Below are positions 1 to 11,860 of a DNA stretch of 64,000 nt, piece by piece (the first letter of the stretch is position 1; every line of letters begins with the position of its first letter). The DNA comes from Arabidopsis thaliana (lineage: Eukaryota > Streptophyta > Magnoliopsida > Brassicales > Brassicaceae), in contig NC_003071.7 of assembly GCF_000001735.4 (NCBI RefSeq), positions 10,347,151-10,411,150 on the forward strand. Reading direction: 5' to 3'. The notes below the pieces were generated by a model. It was not told the DNA's origin, made no database searches, and worked only from the letters and a program-made list of their open reading frames with translations. Both the position numbers and the translations under genes were made by a program.

Positions 1-189
1 ATTTCAACTGTGAATAAATTTGATGCTATATGATTTTCACCATGAAATGTGATATCTCTTCATTCCACAATCAAAATTGCAAGCAGCTACAGATTTTAGC
101 ATATCAACCTCATTTTAACACAACCATCTCTCTCTCTTTTGGCACAAACACTTGAAACCCTTCTTTTACCTCACATGAACTTTCTCGGG

Positions 190-2416
190 TCAGTTTGGTG
201 TCTCATTCTCAGCTGTTTCCGGGACTTCTTCCACGATTTCTGGAGTGTGTAACAAAGGGATTGGACTGTTACCGCGTTCACTAGTCGAGCTACTGCTATT
301 GATCACTTCACTTTCCATTGGCTTTAGAGAAACTTTAGGGAGTGTATCTGCAGGAGCAATAAGTGAATGCTCTTCTGAATGTTTCGGCTTGTTCAGAGCT
401 CGACAGTGAGGACAGTAGTAAGTAATGTATGGGAAATCCTCTTTCCGGGCGAGTCCTGCATGTTGAGAGAGGAAGAGAGACATTGTACAATTAAGTTATC
501 AATGGTATTGCATCTAGTGTGTATTAGAAGACAAAAGACAGAGATAATGTCTCACTCACCGTTATGCATACGGCAGTTTCCACAGATGAGTGCATATGAC
601 TGACTTGGATCTTCGCCTACAAGGAGAGCCGCAATGCGTGAGATCCAGCTACCATCATGAGCAGCATATTCCTGAGGATTATAATGCTCAAACACCATCT
701 GTTGGTTTTGTTCTGTGCCGGTGATTCTTTCGCTTGTTCCAGAATGGTTAGACTCATTATCCGAATGATGAATTGGAGTGGTCTCAGCGCTGTTGCCTCT
801 TGTATTTGTCTGTTTTCGGTTCCTGAGCCCTCCCGAGTGTTTGGCATTGTTCTTTCCTGCGGTGGGCTCAAGTTGGGATTCATCTCCTACAAATACTTTC
901 AAGCCTGACTCAGCACCCAACTTGGATGCCAGAACAGTTGCAGCAGCCGCCTTTGCAGCTGGGTCAGGGTCATACCTCTGATACAAAATAGCTCATGTTA
1001 TAACAAGTTCCAGTCTCAATAGTGATAAAACCCACAATAACAAGTATCCGTTAAGATATAACAGCAATTCAATTCTTTTTAAAGTTTCTGAACAAATTGC
1101 AAATCTAGGCTACCAGTAGAAGAAGTAATTCCAGAACTCAAAAGTGCAGGTCTTCCTGTCCTTTAGTAGTATCATTTCCAATTAAGTCAAGTTGGGAGGC
1201 ATCACACTAAGAATTTCAACTGTAACACTTAAGTTCTAGATTCATAACCACCCTTTATCCAAACTTACAATATAGCTTTGCCTAACACATTGAGCCACTA
1301 GTTTCACAGTTACAAAGCTAGCGCCTAGCGGAACTTGAAAAGCGAAAAAGAGAGACTCTCAATAAGGATAATCCTTGTATAATGGCTGTACTGTCCTAAA
1401 GGAATTCCAATACAAATTTTTGAATACCTAGCTCTTTGCTAAGGTTAAATTTAAGGTCATCTTCTAATTCAACAAAGACGGATAACTTGCAACATAAAAC
1501 AGAAATGAAAAATGATCTAATCCTACGACAAAGCTAGAATCTTTTAAGTGATCTGTATCTCTATCAGAACTAGGTAAAGTAGTGCAAGCAAAGAATAACA
1601 GCAGCACACATCAAAACATGACAATTAAAATAATCAGGAATACCAGAAACACCAATAGAATTCGAATGAACTAGCCTCACTCACACAGAACAAGTTGTAT
1701 CTTACCTGAATAAGTTGCTGTGTAATGTAATAATTGGTCCTTTCCTTTAACTCATTAATCTTTCCCAACATTTCTGCTTGAAGTTTTTCCAAGGTATGCT
1801 GATCTCTGCGGTCACCTAAACCAAACCATTTCACACACAACGACACGGCTTAGACACACCAAGCCTAAGACAAATTCATGAGCATATAACAGAAGTAAAT
1901 CACAAGACTCACACATCCTCCAGAAGCCAACAAGTGAAGAATAGAGAAGAAAGGCAACAGCAGGTAAAAGAAACATTGGCAAGATCCTGAAACTCCTCAG
2001 TTTCCAATCCAAATCCTCATCTCTGGTGGTCATGATTGCATAACTCACTGCAATTACCTGTTGTCACCAAAACATCAATAACTTTCCTACTAACAATAGG
2101 CAACAAAGGCATAGACTTGGAGACTAACCTCAAAGAAGACAGAGAAAGCGATGAGATTTCTAATGAAGTTCCTCCTTGTAATCGATCTACGCTTCATTCT
2201 ATTCCGAACAGTCGCTTCTTCCTTTGAGATATTTTTAAGTCTCTTCTCGAAATCATCACCTCTAACCCTAAATATCGCATTCCAAAGACGCGAGAACAAA
2301 CCTTTACGCTTCGTCGTCTTCTTCTCGCCGGAAGCAGAGAGTACAACGGCGGAATCATTCTTCTCGCCGCCGCTTTCAACCACAGTTCCTTCGTGCTCCT
2401 TCTCTCCCACCGCCAT
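190..2416 (-). CDS. LNP1: Lunapark-like ER three-way-junction protein, 5 exons, 408 aa
   Basis: Exons on the minus strand are 2129-2416, 1913-2057, 1706-1815, 560-977 and 190-455; they sum to 409 codons including the stop. The protein has a basic N-terminal region, two hydrophobic segments (about residues 84-106 and 121-142), a short coiled coil after them, a polar middle, and a zinc ribbon made of CxxC at 313-316 and CxxC at 335-338. Two membrane hairpin segments plus a C-terminal zinc finger is the Lunapark plan. Lunapark proteins sit in the endoplasmic reticulum and stabilise three-way junctions and cisternae. The ATG at 2416 is the first in the open frame. The first transmembrane segment is split by intron 1. 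The name comes from recall of the two Arabidopsis Lunapark genes; the family call is firm, the symbol less so. Confidence 0.93.
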
Positions 2417-4422
2417 TTCTGATTCCTTTACACTACTACTTTGAAAATCAAACTAGAGTATCTATCGTTGATGATGAAGTTAGAATTCTTCGTAAGGATT
2501 CGCCTACTTGCCGCCTGATCTGGGATTCGTTGGAGAAGGAGGAGGAGACTTCTTCGAATATCGTGAAGGAGAGGCCAAAATATGTGTGATGCTTCGCTCT
2601 CTGCCAAAGTTTTCTTCCTCTTCGAGAAGCCAAAGAGGAAACGCAGAATTTACTCAAAACTTTTTGGGATTATTTGATTAGGGGTTTATTGGAGACTGTA
2701 TATATGTTTGATTTTTTAGAATAATTTGAAGGTTTAGTGAATAAATTATGTAATATTAAATTTAAATTGAGTGTGAAAATTGAAAAATATAGAAAGAATA
2801 TTAACTTAAAATTTAGTGTTATTTAATTAACGATTTAAGAGATACAAGTTTGAAATTTGAATGAATTTTCAAAATAATTTTTAGTAAAAATCTATAACTT
2901 AGGAACAAAATCTTGAGAGTTGCTTATACTTTAAGACAATAATTTTTCTTTTTTGGTCGGATTTGAGAGTACGTAATTTACTTTCTACTGAATTCATCAT
3001 ATTTTTTCTGTCCTTTAATTTACCCATAACAAGGTGAAAACACAAAAAGGTTAAAAAATGTGAAAAATCAAAAGGTTATTTTAATTTCCAACTATCAATC
3101 AATACGTGTTTAGGTGTATCCATCCACTTCCATTCTAAATCGAAATGATGGTACTATGTTTATGTTCAATACGTGTTTAGTTGTATCCAACAACTTCCTT
3201 CCATAACTAATAAATGGTTTTATGTTTCATTCATTATTTCACGCGCATTCTCTTGCCACAATTCCGGACGAAAAAAATCATATTCTTTTCCAATAAACCT
3301 CACACAACAACACGTTTTCATCAGTCAAGATTTTGTATTATGTACCCATGAAAGCTATACATCGTATCAACAAAAAAAGTTCTCTACACGCTTTGATTTG
3401 CTTCTACTTACAAATCTTTGTCTTCTTTTTGGCTTATCACCATTTTTCTCTGTACACTTATGTTATATGAACAAGAAGTACTTCTCTATCTACTCTCCTA
3501 ATCTTCTTCTCTTCTCTGTGTTCTATAAGAATCCTAAAGGCCCATCCAGCATGAACTTCCGTTAGTGTTGTGAATTGGTGAGAGTGTAGGCAAAGACACA
3601 GCCATTCGTACTAAACCTGCCCACGAAAATGTATACAACACACATAAGTATGAGTCGATGTTGTTAAGGACTCATTCTTTCTTTGGACTAATCTACCTTT
3701 GTGGAATCGCTACATCTCCAGAAATGTGCTTCTATGGGAGACTTAGGGTGAACTTCAACAGGATTCATTAATGGGAAAAAGAGTGGAAACAGACATTGAA
3801 AGATTCTTTTAGCTAACTGTTTTTTATTAACACGTTCGTGTTTTCATACAGAAAGAATTAACTAACTTTCATATGTATAATTCAACAAAAATAAGTATGA
3901 TACCAAAATAATAATCATTATGGTGCTCTGTTCAATAGAAGGAAAATATTGACCACTATGGTGACTAGTTATGAACTTGATTGGTGACTAGGAAAAGATG
4001 ATAAGAACTAGACAATTTACCATATCTTAAGTTTTGTGAGATTTAAGTTAGAGGAACAAGCAACTTGTAAGATATTTTGGAAGCTAGCTTATTACTAATA
4101 TAAGATTGTGACAATAACTAAAGTAAGCTATCAAAGTTCATCACCTTGATAATAATATTCATATCTTATAATCTTAAAGTAGGGGTTTGTGCAAAAAAAG
4201 CTTTCAACTTATCAATTTTTGCAATTTAATCATCTACATTAAAAAAATGCAAACTAATAATATGAAGTTAATAATAATACGCAATGTAACATTTTTCCGC
4301 TACCGTTAAGTTTGTAATTGTTTGAAAAATAATATGTCAAACGAAGCCCTCGCGACGAAGAGTTCAACTCCACCTTTAGAGTTTTTAAAATATAATGTAT
4401 GTGAACGTGCAGACGTTTACAA
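2417..4422. other. Promoter and AT-rich spacer upstream of Lunapark gene
   Basis: 2417 to about 2650 is likely 5' UTR of the minus-strand Lunapark gene. The rest is AT-rich, with one short direct duplication of about 70 bp around 3099-3230 (the phrase aatacgtgtttag occurs twice). An open frame at 3173-3565 has biased, non-protein-like composition and no homology I recognise. I see no gene. Confidence 0.5.
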
Positions 4423-5310
4423 TCTTATTATATAAAGTATGGTTTTCAAAGTTGCTAACTCAAAGGATTGTGCCACGTGTCAAGTCAAACGATCAGATGT
4501 TTACATGTGTCATTCAAAATTTATTTTTTTATTCTCTAAAAAATAGAAAATCTTAAAAAGTAAACAAATTTACATATACTAATTTATATGTCTATATATT
4601 TATAAACAATTAACATTTATTCAACAAAAGGAAAAATAACAAATTTGTCTTTAACTCATGTAATCATAAGTGAAAATAGAACATTTTGAGAAAAATAGCT
4701 TAGTTTATAGGATTTAACTTTTCAATTATTTTCATTTATTAATTTTAACTCATTTAATATTAATTTGCATGATGTAAAATTAACTTACGAGATTACGGCA
4801 TATATAGAAAATATATTTTCAACAATGTTTGGTTTCTAAATATTTTTGTGGATTTCTTTTTTTTATTAATTATTAGCCCTAGGCGTTTGGGTATCCGGAT
4901 CGGGTATTTTGGGTTCGGGTTTTCGGGTTTAGAAGTTTAGGACCCGTTCGGGTAATTTAAGATTTCGGGTCGGGTTCGGTTTGGGTTCGGGTTCGAGTTT
5001 ATTTATATATTGAAATATCAAATTTTGTGTGCAAATCTATTAAATTACTTAAAATTTCAAAAATTTCCAAAACAACACGAGTAGTTTTGCTTGAATATAT
5101 CTAAAAATACACAAAAATAACTAAAATATCCAAAAAATCCTAATATTTTCTATATATAAGTATAAATATAACTAATATATACTTATATTTGAAATATGTT
5201 TGGATACCTATTCGGGTTCGGGTTCGAGTTTTTCAGATTTTGAAGTTTAGACCCGTTCGAATATTTGAAAATTTCGGGTACACCCGCCTAAATAGACGGG
5301 CCTTATCTAG
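4423..5310 (+). mobile_element. Non-autonomous Helitron, 888 bp
   Basis: The left end begins TCTTATTATATAAAG after an A. The right end is a short GC-rich hairpin (cacccgcctaaatagacggg) followed by cttatCTAG and then a T. TC at the 5' end, CTRR at the 3' end, a hairpin about 10 bases before it and insertion between A and T are the Helitron signature. There is no coding capacity. The interior carries two direct GGGTTCGGG-rich blocks (about 4880-4990 and 5205-5285), a composition common near the 3' end of some Arabidopsis Helitron families. It looks whole at both ends. Confidence 0.75.
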
Positions 5311-5639
5311 TATACATATAATGTTTATTCCGTATTTTCGGAAGTACGAGCTAAAGTTGCAAAAATTGATGAAGTGGAGGTTTTTTTTTTTTTTTTTTTT
5401 TTTTCTTTTGCAGAAAACCCTTTAAGGTAGTAAAGAAATAGTTTCTAAATTTTCATAATTTTAAAGCTCTAAGGATAAAAAAAATACATATAAAAAATAA
5501 TTAAAAAAAATTTAAGCTCTTTGGTTTATAAATGTAGAATTATTACAAAATGTATTTACATTTTATAAGTAATACAATCAGCTATATTTAATATAATATA
5601 ATATACATAAATTTTCTTGATTAATGGTAAAGTACTCAT

Positions 5640-7990
5640 TTCTTACCTATTAATGATTACAATATAATATGATCACTTTCAAATTTTTTACCAAATATCA
5701 AAACCCAACCAAAGAAATGTAACCAAATAACTTTTACTTTCTCTTACACAGTTCGATGATTCACACATCCTACTGTTCTTCGATGCCATCATGACTCTAA
5801 TGGTTTACAACAACAACATTATCCTCTCTAAGAAAAACAACCACACTTCATTTTCTAAATCTCTCGGATTCCAAAACTTCAGACGCTTTTTATGGTGATT
5901 TAGTCACAATTTTCTCGAAAATTGACAGTTCTTCCAAATTTTACCTTATTTTATTTATTTTCATAAAAGGGCACATTATCCATTTACACAACTCATACAG
6001 ATGATTACAATAACTTAATTCCACAATTTTACCAGTCCAAGCCCATTTATTAAAACCCATCTCACATACCCAGTAATCAAAACCTAACAAAGGAAACCTA
6101 GCTAAAGATATTTATACCCTCGTTTCACACATCTCAGACTTTTTATCGCCGCGGCCGTAAACATACATCAACAATGATCTATTCTCTCAAAAAAATCACC
6201 ACACTCTATGTTCAAGAAATCCTAGATTCCAAAAATCCAGACGTTTATCATGATGGTTAAGTCATATCTTCCACATTTACACTTTTCAAAGATTGACTAT
6301 GCTTTTACTACATTACTGACAGGTAATTCTCCAATTGACTCCACAATCATATTTATAGGGGTATTAATGAGAATTGGATTTAGATAGAGTTGATTGATTT
6401 TAAAATTTGATAGATTTGTTAAATTTTTCAAGAGCCTTGTTAAATTTGCAGGAAGTATCACCACACTCTGTCTTCAAGAACTCCTAGATTCCAAAAATCC
6501 AAACGCTTGTCATGGTGGTTTAGTCATATCTTCCATCTTTATCCTTTTAAAAGGTTGGCAATGCTTCTATCACATTAATGACATGTATATTCTACAGGGA
6601 GTATCACATTAATGACAAGTATATTCTATCACATTAATGATAGTTAATTTTGCAGGGAGTATCACCACATCCGTCTTCAAGAACTCCTAGATCCAAAAAT
6701 CCAGACGCTTGTCATGATGGTTTAATCATATCTTCCACCCTTACACTTTTCGAAGGTTGGTAATGCTTGTACCATATTCATGACAGGTAATTTTACAATG
6801 GTATCCACAATCATATTTAGAAAGGGTGTTAATGAGAATTAGATTTAGATTGAGTTGATTGATTTAAAAAGTTGATAGATTTGTGAAAATTTCAAAAGTC
6901 TTGTTAAATTTGCAGGGAGTATCACCACATTCTGTCTTCAAGAACTCTTAGATCCAAAAATCCAGACGCTTGTTATGATGGTTTAATCATATCTTCCACC
7001 TTTACACTTTTCAAAGATTGGTAATGCTTCTACCACATTTATGACAGGTAATTCTACAATTGTATCCACATTCATATTTAAAAGGGATGTTAATGGGAAT
7101 TGGATTTAGATAAAGTTGATTGATTTAAGAAGTCGATAGATTTGCTAAATTTTGCAAAAGTCTTGTTAAGTTTTCAGGGAGTTTTGGGAATTGAGAATCT
7201 CTAAAAGAATTATGTTGTAAAGATTTTAAGAGTTCTATCTATATCCATAATATATTACAATTTGTGTGTTTATAAGTTAAATTGTTAGGAATTCATTTAC
7301 TAGTAACACTAGATTGAAATTAAATTATATAGTATCAATGAAAACCAAAAATTTTAATAATGTACAATACATTTTGAATAGAATTTAAAAATAATCATAC
7401 CCATAACCATAACAATGGATTTATAGAGAATATGAGAATCCATAAACCAATATATAAGAATAGAATCTAATCTTTAAATTTCCATCTCTCAATAACCCAC
7501 CCACCCCTTCCCTGACGAGCTATCCTTTCATATAAATTTTACGTATAATTATAATCATACGTATTCAGTTCCACACTTTCACCCATCTACGCCTAATTAT
7601 TAAAACTAATCTCACTTGTCCAATCATTAAAATCCAACCAAAGAACCATAACCAAATAAGTTTTTTACCTTCACTTATACACATTTCTGACTACTTTTCA
7701 CTGCCATCGTGACTATGACGTCAACAACGTCCTCCCCTCGCAAAATTACTACACTCGATTTTCAAAATCTTTTGGATTCCAAAATTCCAGATGCTTCTTA
7801 TGATGGTTTAATCAGCTTCACAGAGATTGGCAACACTTTTACATCATTCCTTGAATATCTAAAATGAAGAAACATCATCATCACCAATTTAATGAGTTAT
7901 CCTTACCCAGTTATTAAAACTCATCTCACATGCCCAATGATCAAATCAAACAAAAAAAACTAGCTAACGAAAAATTTATCTTCTCTATCA
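5640..7990 (+). repeat. Decayed tandem array of a short-ORF unit
   Basis: A block reading about tcaccacactctgtcttcaa followed by a gattccaaaaatccagacgc phrase recurs near 5850, 6200, 6460, 6665, 6925 and 7745. The core units join at a gcaggga/agtatcac boundary at about 6448, 6652 and 6914 (spacing about 204 and 262 bp), and the last ends near 7177. Three units also contain a ttgattgatttt-type stretch (about 6355-6450, 6830-6915, 7080-7180) resembling Harbinger-type MITE debris. A promoter-like leader (about catctcacatgcccaatgat) recurs near 5700, 6060, 7610 and 7920. The best preserved unit holds the 50-residue ORF at 7715-7867. I do not recognise the family. Confidence 0.7.
7715..7867 (+). 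CDS. Unknown 50-residue ORF, best copy in the tandem array
   Basis: An ATG at 7715 opens 50 codons and a TGA. The peptide begins MTSTTSSPRKITTLDFQNLL and continues DSKIPDASYDG then a mixed tail ending FLEYLK. Sister copies in the array keep the same core in other units: one starting near 6174 reads MIYSLKKITTL then LDSKNPDV before an early stop, and one inside 6394-6612 reads ITTLCLQELLDSKNPN. The repeated reading frame suggests an old coding exon. It has no signal peptide or known motif. It may be a terminal fragment of a lost gene rather than a working peptide gene. Confidence 0.3.
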   Translation: MTSTTSSPRKITTLDFQNLLDSKIPDASYDGLISFTEIGNTFTSFLEYLK

Positions 7991-8494
7991 CCCATCTCTG
8001 GCTATTTTTTTAAGAAGAAAAGGTGGCTAGTAAAAACTTCATCCAAAAGTGTTATTTTGTCTGTACCTAGCAATAGATTTACATCCAAGCTAGGATTAAG
8101 TTTCCGACATAACAGAGAGAAAAATAAACGTATTTCACGATGATGTTTTGACAAAGATCATGCAATTACCAACATAGCAACCACGTTTAATGGAAATTTC
8201 TTACATTTATTATAGATTGCATAGCAAAGAAATTGCTAATAAGTACCATCAGGAAGATACAACTGGTTGTTCCAGCAATTCAACTTGAATCTTCATTTTC
8301 TTGTTCTCGTTCATCATCAACATCATTCTTTTTTTCTTTGCAACAACTATATAAACTTAAAAAATTCCTTATAGGAACCGCTTAGACATGACAAGTAGAT
8401 GTTTTTTTTGTTTTTTTGTATAACAAAGATGTTTCGAGCCTAGGTCCGTATATCCCTTCAAGCCAGGGATTATCGCATTTTATATGGATCCCTC

Positions 8495-9540
8495 TCAAGT
8501 ATTACTGGAACCGACAAATAGATACTTCTTACTTGCTAATGTGATATGTCTCACCTCCAAAAGTACGATCATTCCATATAGTGAAGTATTAACCATCACA
8601 TGAATCCTTACACTGCCTTCCAAATCAACAATGTAGAGCGACTTTCCCTGCTTTGAACGTGTATCTAAGTCTCGGTTTTCCAAGATTCTGAAAGAGAATA
8701 CATATGAATATATTTCATAAAACCATATATCACATAGTAATAATCAAATTAAAGAAGAAAAAACATTGGTAATTGTAGTCATGTATTGCTTACCTTTTGA
8801 CTTCGTTAGGATCAGTATAATACTCGCCTTCCCCCACAAAGTTGCTAGAGAAAACTTGATCCAGAAGATTCCAATGTGTTATCCAATGAATGAAACTGCT
8901 ATCCATTGTAGCACACTTATAGTGTCTGCATAAAGGTTCAATGTCTTCGTCTACTTTTGTTTTTACACCTGAAGTAGTCGCTCCAATCTTAAGCCCACTC
9001 TCATTTGCATTGCTTGCACCTCCCAAATTGGTGAAAGTTATCATCAAATTATTAAGATTCTCATCATTGTTAAAAGCATTTTTGTTATCCAAATTCATAA
9101 ACTCATAGTAGAACCCCTTCATGGCTTCATCATCATATATCAACTCTCCTAGGTCTGCCTAGCCACAACTTGAGTCCCTAACCAACAGATCTAATAGCTG
9201 AAAGTAGCTTGATCCCGAAGAATTTTGAGAGGTCATCGAATGGATCCCAATAATATCAGTGTTGGTCCGTTTATGAGACTTTTTCGGCGGTAGAGTGTTA
9301 ATGATGGTTTTAGACTTAGTGCCCAGAACCCAAGGAGGCATTGGAGAACAGTTTTGGTTAAACCTAAAGGAAGAGTCTTCATTCTCCACATAAGTTGATG
9401 GAGAAGTGTACATCTACAAGATAGAATTAGGACAGACTAACACCAGATATGAGCTCACCAACAGAATAGAAGAGAAGACATGCGACGGTCGAGTCATCGA
9501 TTGTGGTCTGTGTGGTTAGATTGCAGAAATGAATCTTGAT
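8495..9540 (-). pseudogene. Decayed group-I-like bZIP gene, copy 1 (locus A, left arm)
   Basis: Pieces on the minus strand are an N-terminal block at 9159-9413 (ends DSSCG), a middle block at 8790-9143 (LGELIYDD-type start, TTSGV in the middle, ends EYYTDPNEVKR) and a last exon at 8495-8683 (NRDLDTRSKQGKSLYIVDLE). A 'DPNEVKR' end spliced to 'NRD..RSKQ.KS.YIVDLE' is the basic region and start of a leucine zipper as in plant group I bZIPs (DPK..RRILANR.SAARSKERK). The zipper degenerates at once into VRHITLAS. An in-frame stop follows DSSCG, just before LGEL, so this copy is broken. It matches my memory of a locus annotated as a sequence-specific DNA-binding factor (AT2G24340) and of small bZIPs such as bZIP31/33. 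Confidence 0.72.
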
Positions 9541-10002
9541 GGTTGAGTAGAGCTCACCGGCACCAATGGATTATGGAACAAAGATGATGAAGGAATTATT
9601 TGGGAAAGTTGGAGAAGATATGCTACGACTAAGTAGTCCACTGTGGTCTAAGGCTGAAATGCGGTGACCAGACTAGAAAACATGTCAATGGTGGTCCTTG
9701 TGAAAGGGTTGACAAAGAAGTCTAGGGAGACGGTGACACGTCGGATCTCTGGCCTATGTGAGTGCTAAAACAATTATGGTATTGGTTGCTTAAAGGTGTC
9801 ATATTGCCACTACGACTTTGAGAATGGTGAATGGTTGTGGCAATATGACTTTAAGCAGCCAATAATATAATCTTTTTAGCACTGATGGTGGCTAGAGAAC
9901 CGGCATGCCACTGTCTCCGTAGATTTTTTTTGTCAACCCTTTTGCAAGTCCCACCATTGATCAATTTTCCGAGCGGGTCACCGTATTTTAGCCTCAGACC
10001 AC

Positions 10003-11130
10003 GGTGGACTACTCAGTCTTTGCCTACCATCTCCAACTTTTTCGAATAAGCCTTTCATCGTCTTCATTCCATAATTTGAAGGTGCCAGTGAGTTTCAATT
10101 GTTGTCGTTCATTTTTTGCAATCCAACCAAGGATCAAAGTCGATGACTCAGTTGTCGCATGTCTTCTCCTCTATTCCGCTGTGAGCTCATCTCCGATGTT
10201 AATATGTCCTAATTTTTTCCTGTCGATACTTCTCCATCAACATATGTGGAGACCGAAGACTCTTCTTTTAGGTTTAACCAAAACTGTTCACCATTGCCTT
10301 TTTGGGTTCATGTCACTAGGTCTAAATCCATAAGCAACACTCTACCGACGAGAAAGTTTCATAAATAGACTGACACTAATATCATTGGGATCCATTCGAT
10401 AACCCGTCAGAATTCTCCGGGATCAAGCTACCTTCAGCTATTAGGTCTTGTTGTTGGGGACTCAAGTCGTGGCTCAGAAGGCCTTGGAGAGTTGATATAT
10501 GATGATGAAACCATGAAGGGGTTCGATTATGAGTTTGGATAACAATAATGATTCTAACGATGATGAAATCCTTAATAGTTTGTTGATAACTTTTACCAAT
10601 TTGGACGGTGCAAGCAATTTGAATGAGAGCAGATTTAAGACTAGATCAACTACTTCAGGTGTAATAAGGAAAGCAGGTAAAGACATTCTATGCAGCCTTT
10701 ATAGGAGTGCTTCAGTGGATACAGTTTCATTGACTAGATAAAGCATTGGAATCTTCTGGGTCAAGTGTTTTTTAGCAATTTCGTTGGGAAAGGCGAGTAT
10801 TATACCGATACTAATGGAGTCAAAAGGTACGCAATACGTGACTACATTTACCAATGTTTTTTTTCTTTAATTTTTATTATTACCATGTGATATGGTTTTA
10901 TGACATTTATTCATATGTATGCTCATTCGGAATCTTGGCAAATCGAGACTCAGCTGCACGTTCGAAGCACATAATGTCGTGGTACGTTGTTGATTTGGAA
11001 CGTAGAGTCGAGATTCTTGAGATGACAAATACCACTATATGGAATGACCGCATTTTTTGAGGTGAAACATATCAGATTAGCAAGTAACAACCATCTATTT
11101 GTCGGTACTTGTGAGGGAACAATAGAAAAT
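10003..11130 (+). pseudogene. Decayed group-I-like bZIP gene, copy 2 (locus A, right arm)
   Basis: This is the plus-strand mirror of copy 1. The N-terminal block lies at about 10230-10490, the middle block at 10490-10740 (LGELIYDDE, then NSLLITFTNLDGASN and TTSGV) and the bZIP exon at about 10935-11065 (NRDSAARSK, WYVVDLERRVEIL). This copy keeps the basic region better than copy 1 (NRDSAARSK is close to canonical NRxSAARSK). Frameshifts separate the blocks and the zipper ends early after WNDRIF. It is a host-type gene fossil, not an intact factor. Confidence 0.7.
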
Positions 11131-11639
11131 ATGTTAGTCCTTGGCCTGAACTGATAAATGTTGAGAATTAATATTAATATATTAATTTGTTGTTTATGTG
11201 ATTTTTCTTTCTTTTCATTTTTATGCAGGAAGAAAAATTTGCAATTCAACGATTTCGAGCGATGTAAACTATCTAAAATTGTTTGAAGCGAATTTTAATT
11301 AAAATTTTTTATGATTGGTTTTAAATGCTTACAACCGCAACATCGCTTTTTAAAAGATAACGTTTGAGGGTAGTAGCGGGAGAACCGATAAGCGTATCGT
11401 ATATGGACATTGTTGGTGAGAGGTAGAGGTTCTTGAGATATGGGGTTTTAAAGATTGTCTATTGGTTGATAAAGATCAACAATCATTTTGATTATTTGTC
11501 GTGATAATTTGGATTTATATATGAAAGAAAAAGAGTAATATGTAAACATATAGCATGTGTGTGAGTAGAGTTTTTCTTAAGAATATTGTTTTAGTAATAT
11601 TTGATTAATCGGTGAGTTTGTATATCACTATATTGAACC

Positions 11640-11860
11640 GAGCATGTTAATATAGTTAGAATGTAGTTTTGAAAATATATAAAGTTTAGAAAACATATAC
11701 CTAGTGAATCTTACGAAATATAAATTAGTTTAGAAACCTATCATTTGGAAACCATAAACCTACCGCCGTAATTTCGTGGCTGCTTTTGGAGGATTGTAGT
11801 TTAAGTTACTATGTTGTCGTGGCACAGCCTAAAACCCCAATACCTTCTCTAACAAGGAAA
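11640..11860 (+). repeat. Outer flank shared with locus B (inverted)
   Basis: About 220 bp here, including gtggctgcttttggaggatt and ending ataccttctctaacaaggaa, is the reverse complement, diverged, of 58640-58860. It therefore belongs to the same repeated unit as the bZIP arms and marks how far that unit extends. The shared edge at 11860/58640 may be the true end of an element, but no clear terminal repeat or target duplication is visible. Confidence 0.65.

Larger units (their letters stand above)
8440..11270. repeat. Large inverted repeat built from two head-to-head bZIP gene copies (locus A)
   Basis: The left arm (about 8440-9810, gene on minus) and right arm (about 9835-11270, gene on plus) are diverged reverse complements. 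The centre is at about 9822: tcatattgccac at 9799 faces gtggcaatatga after a loop of roughly 20 bases. Matching landmarks on both arms are a cagaccac..tggactac phrase, the coding block with TTSGV, and the bZIP exon. The left arm fades out near 8440, while the right arm continues to about 11860 with sequence shared with locus B. Confidence 0.8.

Noticed and set aside
3173-3565. 130-codon plus-strand frame in the spacer
   Set aside because: Ser/Phe/Leu-rich composition expected from AT-rich non-coding DNA; no homology recognised.
4870-5310. GGGTTC-rich stretch taken as a hAT-type element
   Set aside because: The outer limits fit Helitron termini (TC and hairpin plus CTAG, A/T flanks) and no 8 bp duplication or good hAT TIR is visible.
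10004-10333. 109-codon plus-strand frame upstream of bZIP copy 2
   Set aside because: Partly the eroded N-terminal part of the bZIP gene; not a separate gene.
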